A DNA stretch of 64,000 nucleotides from Phoenicibacter sp963592435 (GCA_963592435.1 CAVAWT010000001.1:72608-136607); one strand, 5' to 3'; shown: positions 53,756-62,763, numbered from the stretch's first letter. Notes: generated from the letters alone by a model not told the origin. Made by a program: numbers and translations.

Positions 53756-54970
53756 GTGAGTTTGAATCTTGTTAGATATGCAGACGTTGACCCGTCTGAT
53801 TTTGACGCTGTCGTTGTTGGATGCGGTTTTGCTGGAAGTGTTTGTGCACGCGAGCTTGCAGAAAGAGGGAACAAAAAAGTTCTCATTTTGGAAAACCGTC
53901 CACACATTGGTGGCAACATGTATGACGAAAAAGACGATGCTGGAGTTCTCGTTCACAGATATGGTCCGCACATTTTCCACACAAACGACAAGCGAGCTTA
54001 TGACTACATCTGCCGTTTCGTTGAAATGAGCGATTACCAACACGAAGTTTTGGCAGACGTTCACGGGAAATTTATGCCTGTTCCCTTTAACAAGAATTCG
54101 ATGAAAATTGCTTTCGGGGAAGAAAAAGCACAAAAGTTAACTCAAAAATTAATTGACAAATTTGGCGATGAGAAAAAAGTGACGATCACTGAACTTCGTG
54201 AACAAGACGATCCAGAGCTCACAGAAATCGCTGATTACGTTTATAACAACGTGTTTTTGTATTACACACAAAAACAGTGGGGGCTCACGCCTGATGAAGT
54301 TGACCCAAGCGTTGTCGCGCGTGTTCCTGTCTTCATCTCCGAAGACAATCGCTATTTCCAAGATGCCTATCAAGGAATGCCACAACCCTCCTACACTGCG
54401 TGTTTTGAAAACATGTTGGACCATAAAAACATATCAATTTGCTTGGCAGTTGATGCAACTTCAGTTTTTGAGCTCGATTTTGACGGAGATGGCGAAAATG
54501 CACTCGTTTCGTCGATAAATCTTAAAGGGCACGAGATAACAGGCGACATTATATACACTGGTCCATTAGACGAGCTTTTTATCGCTCGCTTTGGGCGTCT
54601 CCCCTACCGCACTCTTGGCTTTTTGTATGAAACTTATGATGAAGAGAAAGTCATGCCTTGCGCAACTGTCAACTACACAGTTTCAGAAGACTACACTCGA
54701 ATCACCGAGTTCAAGCAATTGACAGGACAAGTTTGTGAAAAAACAACAATAATGAAGGAGTTTTCAAAAGAATATAGCGACCCAAGCGTTGAGACTCCTT
54801 ATTACGCAATTTTAAACGACGAGAACAGAGCGCATTATGAAAAATATCGCGCATTGATGAAGAACATGACGAACTTTCATCCTCTTGGTCGCTTGGCTGA
54901 ATATAGATATTACAACATGGATAAAATCATATCGCTTGCACTTGAGTTGTCAGACGAATTGATAGGTTAA
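53756..54970 (+). CDS. glf: UDP-galactopyranose mutase
   Basis: 404 residues. An FAD enzyme converting UDP-galactopyranose to UDP-galactofuranose for cell-surface glycans. The Rossmann motif VVGCGFAGSVCARELAERG, the NRPHIGGNMYD segment, and conserved YGPHIFHTND and YTQKQWGL are visible. It starts at GTG after AAGGAG. The next gene is a glycosyltransferase, so the pair probably makes or transfers Galf-containing polymer. Confidence 0.95.
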   Translation: MSLNLVRYADVDPSDFDAVVVGCGFAGSVCARELAERGNKKVLILENRPHIGGNMYDEKDDAGVLVHRYGPHIFHTNDKRAYDYICRFVEMSDYQHEVLADVHGKFMPVPFNKNSMKIAFGEEKAQKLTQKLIDKFGDEKKVTITELREQDDPELTEIADYVYNNVFLYYTQKQWGLTPDEVDPSVVARVPVFISEDNRYFQDAYQGMPQPSYTACFENMLDHKNISICLAVDATSVFELDFDGDGENALVSSINLKGHEITGDIIYTGPLDELFIARFGRLPYRTLGFLYETYDEEKVMPCATVNYTVSEDYTRITEFKQLTGQVCEKTTIMKEFSKEYSDPSVETPYYAILNDENRAHYEKYRALMKNMTNFHPLGRLAEYRYYNMDKIISLALELSDELIG

Positions 54971-54979
54971 AGCTTTTAG

Positions 54980-54993
54980 TTAAACGCGTTTAA
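54980..54993. repeat. 14-bp perfect palindrome TTAAACGCGTTTAA
   Basis: Lies in the 29-base gap between glf and the glycosyltransferase gene, which lacks a Shine-Dalgarno. Could be an operator or internal promoter element. Confidence 0.4.
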
Positions 54994-54999
54994 TTAATC

Positions 55000-56040
55000 A
55001 TGCCTAGAAACGATATCACGATATCATTTGCTGTTCCATGCTATAACTCTGCTGAATACATGGACAATTGCATAATGAGCTTGCTTTCCTGTGGTCAAGA
55101 CATTGAAGTCATCATTGTGGATGATGGCTCAACAAAAGACAACACAGCTGAGATTGCTCAAAAATGGGTTGACCATTTTCCAGAGCGTGTGCGTGCCGTA
55201 ATTAAAGAAAACGGCGGGCACGGCTCTGCTGTCAACGCTGGTCTTGCTGAGGCTAAGGGGGCATATTACAAACCAGTCGACAGTGATGATTGGGTTGACA
55301 TCCGCGAGATGAAAAAGGTCTTGAAATATCTCCGCACACAAGCACAAAAAGAAAATGATGTTGACAGATGTGACCTCGTTATAGCAAATTATGTCTATGA
55401 CAAAGTGCATGAAGACAAACAAACTGAAATGAGATATAGAAACGTTTTTCCGCAAAACAGAGAGTTTGGCTGGGAAGACGTTGGAACATTCATGCCATCA
55501 CAATATCTCTTGATGCACTCAGTTTATTACAGAACAGAGCTTTTAAAAGATATCAGTCTTAAATTGCCAGAACACTGCTTCTATGTTGACAACATCTATG
55601 TCTACGTTCCGCTGCCTGCTGTTAAGACAATGTATTACATAAATGCAGATGTATATCACTATTTCATAGGTCGTGAAGATCAATCTGTAAACGAAACTGT
55701 CATGTTAGGCAGAATTGATCAACAGCTAACGGTGACTCGAGAGATGATTAACGCAGTTGATGTTATGAATGTCAAGCCACGTCGCCTAAGGAAATATCTC
55801 GAGGGCTATCTCTCAATGATGATGTGCATATGTTCAGTGTTTTTGAGGATGAAAAACACACCTGAAGACAGTAAAAAGCTTGACGATATTTGGGATTATC
55901 TAAATGAAAAAGACCACTCACTCTATCTTCGGGTTAGATCTTCAGTTTTAAACATAACGACAAACCTGCCAACTTCAGCAGGAAGAAAAGCTGGAATTTC
56001 AGGATATAAGTTGGCTCAGAAGCTCTTTAATTTCAACTAA
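55000..56040 (+). CDS. Family 2 glycosyltransferase
   Basis: 346 residues. A GT-A fold with SFAVPCYNSAEYMDNCI, VIIVDDGSTKDNT, NGGHGSAVNAGL and the metal-binding KPVDSDDW. The C-terminal half has no obvious membrane helix, so it acts at the cytoplasmic face. Located downstream of glf, it may use UDP-galactofuranose, but donor and acceptor are not known. There is no clear ribosome site before the ATG. Confidence 0.85.
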   Translation: MPRNDITISFAVPCYNSAEYMDNCIMSLLSCGQDIEVIIVDDGSTKDNTAEIAQKWVDHFPERVRAVIKENGGHGSAVNAGLAEAKGAYYKPVDSDDWVDIREMKKVLKYLRTQAQKENDVDRCDLVIANYVYDKVHEDKQTEMRYRNVFPQNREFGWEDVGTFMPSQYLLMHSVYYRTELLKDISLKLPEHCFYVDNIYVYVPLPAVKTMYYINADVYHYFIGREDQSVNETVMLGRIDQQLTVTREMINAVDVMNVKPRRLRKYLEGYLSMMMCICSVFLRMKNTPEDSKKLDDIWDYLNEKDHSLYLRVRSSVLNITTNLPTSAGRKAGISGYKLAQKLFNFN

Positions 56041-56044
56041 ATTT

Positions 56045-56329
56045 TTACTTGTGCTTTATTTGTGAATAAATCCCAAAGCCAATTGAAACGATGATTAACG
56101 TTAGCGCCGCGCTCAAAACAAAAGGCACGATTCTGTCATGGTTAACGTCGTTAAAAATTAAAATCATCGCAATGTAGAATGCAAGGGAAATCAGAATGCT
56201 CAAAAGCACAATTGCAACGTTGGGACCAACGCCTGCTGCGATTGCTTTGCGAGATAGTTTCAGCGCAACAACGAGTGGCAAAAAACCTATTGCGCCAACA
56301 AGAATTCCAAGGCCAATTGCAACTGCCAT
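56045..56329 (-). CDS. Small three-helix membrane protein, unknown
   Basis: 94 residues with three hydrophobic helices (about residues 3-24, 38-59, 66-88) and a short basic tail QIKHK. I do not recognise a family. It is the last gene of the AGCS-to-dCMP-deaminase operon, 3 bases after the deaminase. In many Gram-positives the sua5-rpiB-comEB region precedes small membrane proteins and the ATP synthase operon, so a link to AtpI-like proteins is possible but unproven. Confidence 0.65.
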   Translation of the reverse strand: MAVAIGLGILVGAIGFLPLVVALKLSRKAIAAGVGPNVAIVLLSILISLAFYIAMILIFNDVNHDRIVPFVLSAALTLIIVSIGFGIYSQIKHK

Positions 56330-56332
56330 GCT

Positions 56333-56809
56333 TTATTCTGCCTCATCTTCAGGGTCGAAGACTCGCATTTTAATGCCAGATTCTTGCAAAAGTTCACGAG
56401 AAAGTTCATCGTCGTAGGGGTTTTGATAAATTATCTCTTCAATGCCAGCGTTGATGATCATTTTTGCACAAACGACGCAAGGTTGAGTGTTGACGTAAAT
56501 TTTGGAACCGCGAATGTCAATGCCATATTTTGCAGCTTGGATGATTGCGTTTTGCTCTGCATGAAGCCCTCTGCAAATTTCGTGACGCTGTCCTGATGGC
56601 ACACCAAGTTTTTCTCGCAAACAACCTGTTTCTGAACAATGCCGAAGACCAGAGGGGACGCCGTTATAGCCAGTTGCTAAAATGCGATTGTCTTTAACGA
56701 TGACACACCCAACACCTCTGCGCAGGCAAGTTGTGCGAGTTGCAGCATCATTTGCAATTTTCATGAAATATTCGTCCCAAGAAGGACGATTGCTAGTTGC
56801 GTTAGTCAT
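56333..56809 (-). CDS. dCMP deaminase / ComEB-type cytidine deaminase
   Basis: 158 residues. Zinc-dependent deaminase fold with GLHAEQNAI (His and catalytic Glu) and the PCVVCAKMI cysteines. Members convert dCMP to dUMP for thymidylate synthesis; some are called ComEB near competence genes, which are absent here. It overlaps rpiB by 8 bases. Confidence 0.92.
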   Translation of the reverse strand: MTNATSNRPSWDEYFMKIANDAATRTTCLRRGVGCVIVKDNRILATGYNGVPSGLRHCSETGCLREKLGVPSGQRHEICRGLHAEQNAIIQAAKYGIDIRGSKIYVNTQPCVVCAKMIINAGIEEIIYQNPYDDELSRELLQESGIKMRVFDPEDEAE

Positions 56810-57248
56810 CTTTATGCTCCAAAGCCATCATTTTTTTTACGCGATTCTCATGCCTTCCACCAGCAAACTCTGTTTCAAGGAAAGCGTCGACACATTTGAC
56901 GTTTTCATCCACATCAACAAAGCGTCCAGACAAGCAAAGGACGTTTGCATCGTTATGTTCACGAGACAACTTAGCAAAATCAGCGCTTGTAACGTTTGCA
57001 GCCCTCACACCTTGAATTTTGTTGGCACAAATTGCCATGCCAATTCCAGTTCCACAAACAAGGATTCCACGCTCAACGCATCCTCTTGACACACCTTCAG
57101 CAACACGTTCAGCAAAGTCAGGGTAATCAACACGCGAGTCGTCCTCTGGACCTAAATCTGTCACCTCGTGCCCAGCATCAATTAAGTGCTTAAGCAAAAG
57201 TTGCTTCTGCTCAAAGCCTGCATGATCGCTTGCAATTGCGATTTTCAT
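56802..57248 (-). CDS. rpiB: Ribose 5-phosphate isomerase B
   Basis: 148 residues. It interconverts ribose 5-phosphate and ribulose 5-phosphate. Signatures: IAIASDHAGFEQK, DYPDFAERVAEGV, GILVCGTGIGMAICANK (active-site Cys), and NDANVLCLSGR. It follows sua5 by 22 bases. Confidence 0.95.
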   Translation of the reverse strand: MKIAIASDHAGFEQKQLLLKHLIDAGHEVTDLGPEDDSRVDYPDFAERVAEGVSRGCVERGILVCGTGIGMAICANKIQGVRAANVTSADFAKLSREHNDANVLCLSGRFVDVDENVKCVDAFLETEFAGGRHENRVKKMMALEHKDD

Positions 57249-57270
57249 GGCAATCCCCTTTTGTTACACG

Positions 57271-57837
57271 CTATTTTCTAACAGTGACCGGAGTGTCACC
57301 CGTGCAGTCTATTATAGCGGATGGAATGCCAGTTGCATCTTTGCATTGCCCATGCAAACAGGTGAGCGCGTAGGGTAACGCTTCCATGAATTCAGGTGCC
57401 ACATCGTCTTTAAATTGTGGTGGCTTTTCGCCTGTGTAGTTTGCAGAACTTGCTGCCAAAGGCGAACCAAGCGCTTTCATAACCTTTCGCACGCACGCAC
57501 ATTTAGGAAGGCGCATTGCAACTGTTCCATCTTCAGTCCTGAAACCTTCAGGCACATTTTCGTTTGCTTTGAAAATCAACGTCAACCCACCTGGCCATTC
57601 CTCGTCCATCAAACCTTTTGCATAATCTGGAACATTTTCTGCGTAGACTTCAACATCTTCAACAGATGAAATTAGCCACTGAACTGGCTGATTTTCATCA
57701 CGTTTCTTGAATTTGTTCAATATGGAAGCACTTTCGGCATCTCGCACAGAAACGCCACAGCCATAAACTGTGTCTGTTGGGAAGCCAACAACCTCTCCTG
57801 CTTTCAAGTGCGTAACAATTTCTTCTAACGGTGTCAT
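57271..57837 (-). CDS. L-threonylcarbamoyladenylate synthase (Sua5/YwlC/TsaC)
   Basis: 188 residues. It makes threonylcarbamoyl-AMP for t6A tRNA modification, the substrate later methylthiolated by MtaB. The motifs GFPTDTVYGCG, KKRDENQPVQWLI, PGGLTLIF and LGSPLAASSANYTGE are intact. No C-terminal Sua5 domain, so TsaC length. It lies 2 bases after the BaiN-like gene. Confidence 0.93.
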   Translation of the reverse strand: MTPLEEIVTHLKAGEVVGFPTDTVYGCGVSVRDAESASILNKFKKRDENQPVQWLISSVEDVEVYAENVPDYAKGLMDEEWPGGLTLIFKANENVPEGFRTEDGTVAMRLPKCACVRKVMKALGSPLAASSANYTGEKPPQFKDDVAPEFMEALPYALTCLHGQCKDATGIPSAIIDCTGDTPVTVRK

Positions 57838-57839
57838 GT

Positions 57840-58988
57840 TTACAACTCCTTTAACTTCATCGTGGCAGACTTCCCTGCACGCCAGCCACTTTCAAATGCC
57901 CAAGTGAGATTATAACCGCCACAAGGCCCATCAACGTCGACAGCTTCACCGCAGACATACAAATTATCATAAATTCTGTGATTAACATACAAATCTTTTG
58001 GATTAACTTCATTAACTTCAATTCCACCGCGAGAAACCTGACTGAGTTTTTCATCTTCATAAAGTCCGTCTACCGTCAACTCAAAAGCTGAAATTTGCTC
58101 CCAAATTTCTTCAAATGAGTTGATATCTCCAATGTGAGATCTTAAAAGTTTTCCAAGGTCATCATGGAGAAATCCTTGAAAAAAAGTCTCTAAGGGATTA
58201 GGGATTAGGGAATAGGGATTAGTGTTTTTGCACAAGTCGAATCTTTGTTTGAAATGCTCTTTTTTATCACCATCGATTAGGCAAGGTTCAGTGAAATCCA
58301 AGTGAATAATGTCGCCTTTTTGAGCATATCTCGAAGCGTTAAAAGTTACAATGCCTGAAATTCCATACTTTCTGAACTGGACTTCTCCACATTCTTCAAA
58401 GATCGTTTCATCATTACGCAGAACTGTTAATTTCACTTTTGCGCGAACATTGTCCGCAACAGAGACATCATCATGCGTGACAATTGGGCAAAGTTTCTTT
58501 TCATAGTCCCACCAATCGATGCCATTATAAAAAGTGTGGTGACCTGAAGCAATTATGCCAGCGTCAAAACAATAAAAAGCCTCTTCTGGGTATACATTTT
58601 CATTTAAGTGAACAATGCAAATCGTTTTATTAAACGCGTTCAACAAAACATCGCGAACAGAACTTGCCTTCATTGAAGCTGGGAACATTAGACCTGCGTC
58701 ATTGGCGGTAATCTCAAGACCTAAGGATGTTAGGATTTCGCAAACCGACTCCCCTGCTTGTTTGTGCAAATTGAACTCGCGAACAAAATCTGCGTTGTGA
58801 TATTGCTCAACGTCAATGACGACGTTTGAAAAGTTACAACGCCCATTTCCAGTTGCTAGGATTGTTTTACAGAGTTCAGGCTTCTGCTCAAAAATGTGAA
58901 TTTCAGTCTCTGAATCAGCAAAACGCGATGCAGAAATTGCTGCCGTGATTCCAGCAGGACCAGAGCCTATTATCGCAATTTTCTTCAC
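57840..58988 (-). CDS. BaiN/HI0933-family NAD(P)/FAD-dependent oxidoreductase
   Basis: 382 residues. It begins IAIIGSGPAGITAAISA with a dinucleotide-binding motif, has ATGNGRCNFSN and ends with YVCGEAVDVDGPCGGYNLTWAFESGW, typical of the HI0933/YhiN flavoprotein family; substrates are mostly unknown. The segment NTNPYSLIPNPLE is encoded by a heptamer tandem repeat (58191-58222) and looks like an insertion. Starts with GTG directly after the glutaredoxin stop. Confidence 0.88.
   Translation of the reverse strand: MKKIAIIGSGPAGITAAISASRFADSETEIHIFEQKPELCKTILATGNGRCNFSNVVIDVEQYHNADFVREFNLHKQAGESVCEILTSLGLEITANDAGLMFPASMKASSVRDVLLNAFNKTICIVHLNENVYPEEAFYCFDAGIIASGHHTFYNGIDWWDYEKKLCPIVTHDDVSVADNVRAKVKLTVLRNDETIFEECGEVQFRKYGISGIVTFNASRYAQKGDIIHLDFTEPCLIDGDKKEHFKQRFDLCKNTNPYSLIPNPLETFFQGFLHDDLGKLLRSHIGDINSFEEIWEQISAFELTVDGLYEDEKLSQVSRGGIEVNEVNPKDLYVNHRIYDNLYVCGEAVDVDGPCGGYNLTWAFESGWRAGKSATMKLKEL
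58191..58222. repeat. Heptamer tandem repeat (TTAGGGA units) within the BaiN-like gene
   Basis: About four and a half degenerate copies: TAAGGGA-TTAGGGA-TTAGGGA-ATAGGGA-TTAG. It stays in frame and encodes a Pro/Asn-rich loop. Similar heptameric short tandem repeats are known in cyanobacterial genomes. Confidence 0.85.
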
Positions 58989-59225
58989 TTAAAGAAGTGA
59001 GTTTAAATGTTGAATAATGTCCATCGATTCGTAGAGTGGCTCACCGTTCGTCACGAGGCAGGGCACCTGTTTCTTGCCACCGATAGTTACGAGTTCGTCT
59101 TGGATTTTCAAGTTTGTTGTGTCTTTCATTGTGCAAGTGATGTTGTTTTTCTCCATGAAACGGACGACACGCTTGCAGAACGGGCACGTTTCTTTGTAGT
59201 AAAGGATACTGTTTTCTAGGTTCAT
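58989..59225 (-). CDS. Glutaredoxin
   Basis: 78 residues. A thioredoxin-fold protein with the redox site CPFC, a cis-proline loop QVPCLV and the C-terminal ESMDIIQHL. Acts as a thiol-disulfide reductant; it resembles the small single-domain glutaredoxin/NrdH group. Its ATG overlaps the AGCS stop (ATGA), and its TAA abuts the next GTG. Confidence 0.9.
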   Translation of the reverse strand: MNLENSILYYKETCPFCKRVVRFMEKNNITCTMKDTTNLKIQDELVTIGGKKQVPCLVTNGEPLYESMDIIQHLNSLL

Positions 59226-60655
59226 GCTGGCACCTCCGAGGAACCACTTAAACTCTTGTCGACTTCGTCTAAGTTATTATCCCACACATAGTGCTTCGTT
59301 TCCTTAGCAATCAGATTACTGAGCAAGAGAACTGCGATGATGTTCGGGATCGCCATGAGAGCGTTTGCGATGTCTGAAATTGCCCAAGCAACGTCACCCA
59401 CACCAATTGCGCCGAGCATCGCAGCGCAGAGGTAGAGGATTTGATATACCCTAACAGCGCCTTTTCCAAAAAGGTATGAAACACATCTGTCGCCATAGTA
59501 ATACCATCCCAAAATTGTGGAGAGGGCAAATGTCACAATGCCGAGCATGAGAAGAGGGGCACCGAGATATGGGATTTCAGTGAAAGCAGCGTTTGTTAGC
59601 TGAGCACCTGCTGTGATGTTGTTTGCTGTGATGTTTGAGACGATGTCGGGATATTTAATCATGGAACTTGTTACAACAATGCCAGTTAGAAGACACATTA
59701 CAACCGTAGACCAGAACGTGCCCGTCATCGAAATTAACGCTTGACGTGCAGGGTTTTTAGTTTGAGCGGCGCACGAAACGATTGGTGCAGTTCCCAAGCC
59801 TGACTCATTTGAGAAGAGCCCGCGAGCGCAACCGTATTGCATGGCAACAATGATTCCAGAACCAAGAGCTCCACCGAATGCTGCTTGCGGGTCAAATGCA
59901 GCTACGACGATGAGCCTCAACGCTTCGCCCAAAACGTCCACGTTCATGATTAGGATTGCAAGGCAACCAAGAGCGTAAGCTGCAGCCATGAAAGGCACAA
60001 GCAACTCGCACACTTTTGAGATGTTTTTGATGCCACCAACAACAACGAGTGCAACAATGGCAGTTATTATTGCACCGATTACCCAGCTTGGAACGCCAGA
60101 GATGTTTGACACCAAAATGTTGGTGATAGCCTGCGACTGCACGGCGCTACCTGTGCCAAGAGTTGCGAGCGCACAGAAAAACGCGAACGCGCCTGCACCA
60201 AACTTTGCCCATCCTCGAATTTTTCCATCCTTCAAGAACGCACGCTTGAAAACGACCATTGTGCCACCCATGATTTTGCCTGATGAGTCTTTTTCTCTAA
60301 ACTTAACAGCAACAAAAACCTCAGCATATTTTGTGGCAATTCCAAAAACACCTGTTAGCCACATCCAGAAAATTGCACCTGGGCCGCCTGCTAAAATTGC
60401 AGTGCCAACTCCGACGATTGAACCAGTTCCAATTGTGCCTGCGAGCGTTGTGCAAAGTGCGCCGAACTGGGAAATGTCTCCTGCAGCATCACCTTCTTCC
60501 TTCTCAACGCTCATTTTGATGGCTTTAAAAAGCTTAAATTGAATGCCCTTTGTTCTGACAGTCAAAAAAAGGTGAGTGCCCAACAAAAACACAATCATTG
60601 GTGGTCCCCAAACAAAAGCGTTTACCGAGTTAATTGCTTCAATTATCACGTCCAT
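59222..60655 (-). CDS. AGCS family sodium:alanine/glycine symporter (second paralogue)
   Basis: 477 residues. Family signatures: FGALCTTLAGTIGTGSIVGVG, GPGAIFWMWLTGVFG, GCARGLFSNESGLGTAPIVSCAA. It differs clearly from the paralogue at 26249-27754 and lacks the long tail. GGAGTAGG precedes the ATG. It leads a seven-gene operon continuing to 56045. Confidence 0.92.
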   Translation of the reverse strand: MDVIIEAINSVNAFVWGPPMIVFLLGTHLFLTVRTKGIQFKLFKAIKMSVEKEEGDAAGDISQFGALCTTLAGTIGTGSIVGVGTAILAGGPGAIFWMWLTGVFGIATKYAEVFVAVKFREKDSSGKIMGGTMVVFKRAFLKDGKIRGWAKFGAGAFAFFCALATLGTGSAVQSQAITNILVSNISGVPSWVIGAIITAIVALVVVGGIKNISKVCELLVPFMAAAYALGCLAILIMNVDVLGEALRLIVVAAFDPQAAFGGALGSGIIVAMQYGCARGLFSNESGLGTAPIVSCAAQTKNPARQALISMTGTFWSTVVMCLLTGIVVTSSMIKYPDIVSNITANNITAGAQLTNAAFTEIPYLGAPLLMLGIVTFALSTILGWYYYGDRCVSYLFGKGAVRVYQILYLCAAMLGAIGVGDVAWAISDIANALMAIPNIIAVLLLSNLIAKETKHYVWDNNLDEVDKSLSGSSEVPA

Positions 60656-60733
60656 CTTAAAAACCTACTCCAAACTATTAATTAACACGAACTTTTGATT
60701 ATAAAAGTTAGCATACTCATTTAACATTAAACA

Positions 60734-61351
60734 ATGTGTGAAATTCTAAAATTAACAAATGTGAGACATTCCTATGTTGAAGAAGAAACTTTAATCAAGG
60801 ACTTCAGTCTAACAGTCAACAAGAGTGAGATTGTCGCTCTTGAAGGTAAAAATGGATGTGGAAAAACAACACTTCTCAAAATTGCAGGAGGTTTGCTTCA
60901 GCCTCAAGCTGGAGAGGTGGAAGTTTGCAATAAAAATCCTAACGATGCTCGCACTTCAATCTCTTTCGTGTTTCAAGATCCAACAAAACAGATCATTGGA
61001 ACAACTGTTTTTGAAGACATAATGTTTGGACTTCGAAACATAAAAGTTGAAAAGAACGAAGCGAAAAAAAGAGCTCTCAACATTTTGGAAGAGCTCGAAA
61101 TTCAACATTTAACAGATGCGCCATCGTTTAAACTCTCTGGTGGTGAAGCTCAAATGGTTGCAGCTGCAGGTGCGCTCGTAACAGACCCCAAATTACTTCT
61201 GGCAGATGAACCAACCTCAATGCTCGACAATCATCGTCGCTCAATTTTCTTGAACGCGATTAAAAAAAGAGCATTACAAGGATTAGCGATTCTCACAACG
61301 ACTCATGATGAAAAAATGTTATCAATTGCCACTCGAGTTGTGCACATGTAG
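60734..61351 (+). CDS. ECF-type (CbiO/EcfA-like) ABC transporter ATPase
   Basis: 205 residues. Walker A EGKNGCGKTT, Q-loop VFQDPTKQIIGTTVFEDIMFGL (EcfA-like), signature LSGGEAQMVA, Walker B LLLADEPTSMLD, switch TTHD. EcfA proteins energise uptake of vitamins or metals with EcfT and an S component, none of which is adjacent. The protein is short, ending just after the switch His region. No ribosome site is visible; TAACAT lies 6 bases before the ATG. Confidence 0.85.
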   Translation: MCEILKLTNVRHSYVEEETLIKDFSLTVNKSEIVALEGKNGCGKTTLLKIAGGLLQPQAGEVEVCNKNPNDARTSISFVFQDPTKQIIGTTVFEDIMFGLRNIKVEKNEAKKRALNILEELEIQHLTDAPSFKLSGGEAQMVAAAGALVTDPKLLLADEPTSMLDNHRRSIFLNAIKKRALQGLAILTTTHDEKMLSIATRVVHM

Positions 61352-61457
61352 ATGATAAAATTTAGGTGCGTAAGGCTAAACTGAACACAACACATCCTCA
61401 GACCGAGTTTTAACTTAAATTACAAAGTTAGACACATAATTTTTAAGGAGCGAGTAT

Positions 61458-62090
61458 ATGACAAGAAAAATCATGATTATGGACCATCCTTTAATTGCGC
61501 ACAAACTTTCAGTTCTGCGTGACGAAAACACGCCATCAAATCAATTCAGAAATTTAGTTAACGAAATCACCGAACTAATGATTTTCGAGGCAACTCGCGA
61601 TTTAGAAACTGAAGAGGTGGAAGTTAAAACACCTTGTGGAGTTACGAAATGCAAGCGACTTTGTGGAAAAATGCTTGCATTCGTTCCAATTTTACGCGCA
61701 GGGATTGGGATGCTAGACGGCGCACTCGCTCTTGTTCCCACAGCTCGTGTTGGTCACATCGGGCTCTACCGCGATGAAAAAACGATGGAACCACATGAAT
61801 ATTACTGCAAGCTTCCACCCGACATTGAGGAGCGTGAAGTTTTTGTTGTTGACCCGATGTTGGCAACAGGTGGAAGTGCGTGTGACGCGATTCGTCAAAT
61901 CAAAAAGCGTCACCCAAAAAAAATATCGTTTCTTTGCATAGTAGCAGCACCAGTAGGGCTCGAACGCTTGAAGAAAGAGCATGAAAACATTGACATTTAC
62001 TGCGCAGCACTTGATGAATGCCTAAATGAAGACGGCTACATTGTGCCAGGCTTAGGCGATGCTGGCGACAGAATTTTCGGCACGCTTTAA
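61458..62090 (+). CDS. upp: Uracil phosphoribosyltransferase
   Basis: 210 residues. Salvages uracil to UMP with PRPP. Signatures: HPLIAHKLSVLRDENT, LRAGIGMLDGAL, DPMLATGGSA (PRPP loop) and the C-terminal YIVPGLGDAGDRIFGT. TAAGGAG precedes the ATG. mntP follows 28 bases later. Confidence 0.97.
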   Translation: MTRKIMIMDHPLIAHKLSVLRDENTPSNQFRNLVNEITELMIFEATRDLETEEVEVKTPCGVTKCKRLCGKMLAFVPILRAGIGMLDGALALVPTARVGHIGLYRDEKTMEPHEYYCKLPPDIEEREVFVVDPMLATGGSACDAIRQIKKRHPKKISFLCIVAAPVGLERLKKEHENIDIYCAALDECLNEDGYIVPGLGDAGDRIFGTL

Positions 62091-62118
62091 TAAAAATCAA
62101 CCTAAATCACTAAACAAA

Positions 62119-62664
62119 ATGATAATCGAGATATTGTTAATCAGTGTTTCTCTTGCGATGGATGCATTTGCGGTTTCCATTGGTAAGGGTCTAACAACGA
62201 AGAAGAACACTCTAAAAATTGCGCTTCTTTGTGGCGTTTGGTTTGGAGCATTTCAAACTTTGATGCCACTCGTTGGTTATGCACTTGGCTCTGCTGTGTC
62301 AGAAATCATAAGCCAATATTCAGGAATCGTTGCACTCGTCTTGCTTACAATCGTTGGTGCAAACATGATCCGTGAAGCTGTTACCTCGAGCGACGAAGAA
62401 GTGTCTTCCTCAGTTGATCCAAAAGAAATGTTTGTTCTTGCAATCGCAACAAGCATTGACGCTCTTGTTGTTGGTGTTTCTTACGTTGCAATGGGTGCAA
62501 ACATCGTTGTTGCGTCCGTCATCATTGGAGTTGTAACTTTCTTAATCTGCTTTTTTGGAGCATTCCTTGGCAACAAAATCGGAACAGCATTTGAAAAACC
62601 AGCAGCAATTGCAGGTGGTGTTGTCTTGATCCTGATTGGCCTTAAAATCTGCTTTTTGGGGTAA
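62119..62664 (+). CDS. mntP: Manganese efflux pump MntP
   Basis: 181 residues, six helices as two repeats. Each repeat has a conserved aspartate: SLAMDAFAVSIGKG and ATSIDALVVGVSY. I start at ATG 62119; an in-frame start at 62059 lies inside upp. There is no good ribosome site, so coupling to upp is plausible. No yybP-ykoY-type manganese riboswitch fits in the 28-base gap. Confidence 0.9.
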   Translation: MIIEILLISVSLAMDAFAVSIGKGLTTKKNTLKIALLCGVWFGAFQTLMPLVGYALGSAVSEIISQYSGIVALVLLTIVGANMIREAVTSSDEEVSSSVDPKEMFVLAIATSIDALVVGVSYVAMGANIVVASVIIGVVTFLICFFGAFLGNKIGTAFEKPAAIAGGVVLILIGLKICFLG

Positions 62665-62763
62665 AAAATATTGTTAATTACAACTTAAAAATTACTAAAT
62701 CTAAAAATTCTTATAATGCAGAAATGACCTTAGAATTTTGATGTCATTTAAGGCTATCTGCTC

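Noticed and set aside
58191..58222. Telomere-like TTAGGG repeat indicating eukaryotic contamination.
   Set aside because: The unit is 7 bases, only about four copies, and lies in frame within a bacterial flavoprotein gene.
62091..62118. Manganese (yybP-ykoY) riboswitch before mntP.
   Set aside because: The gap after upp is only 28 bases.
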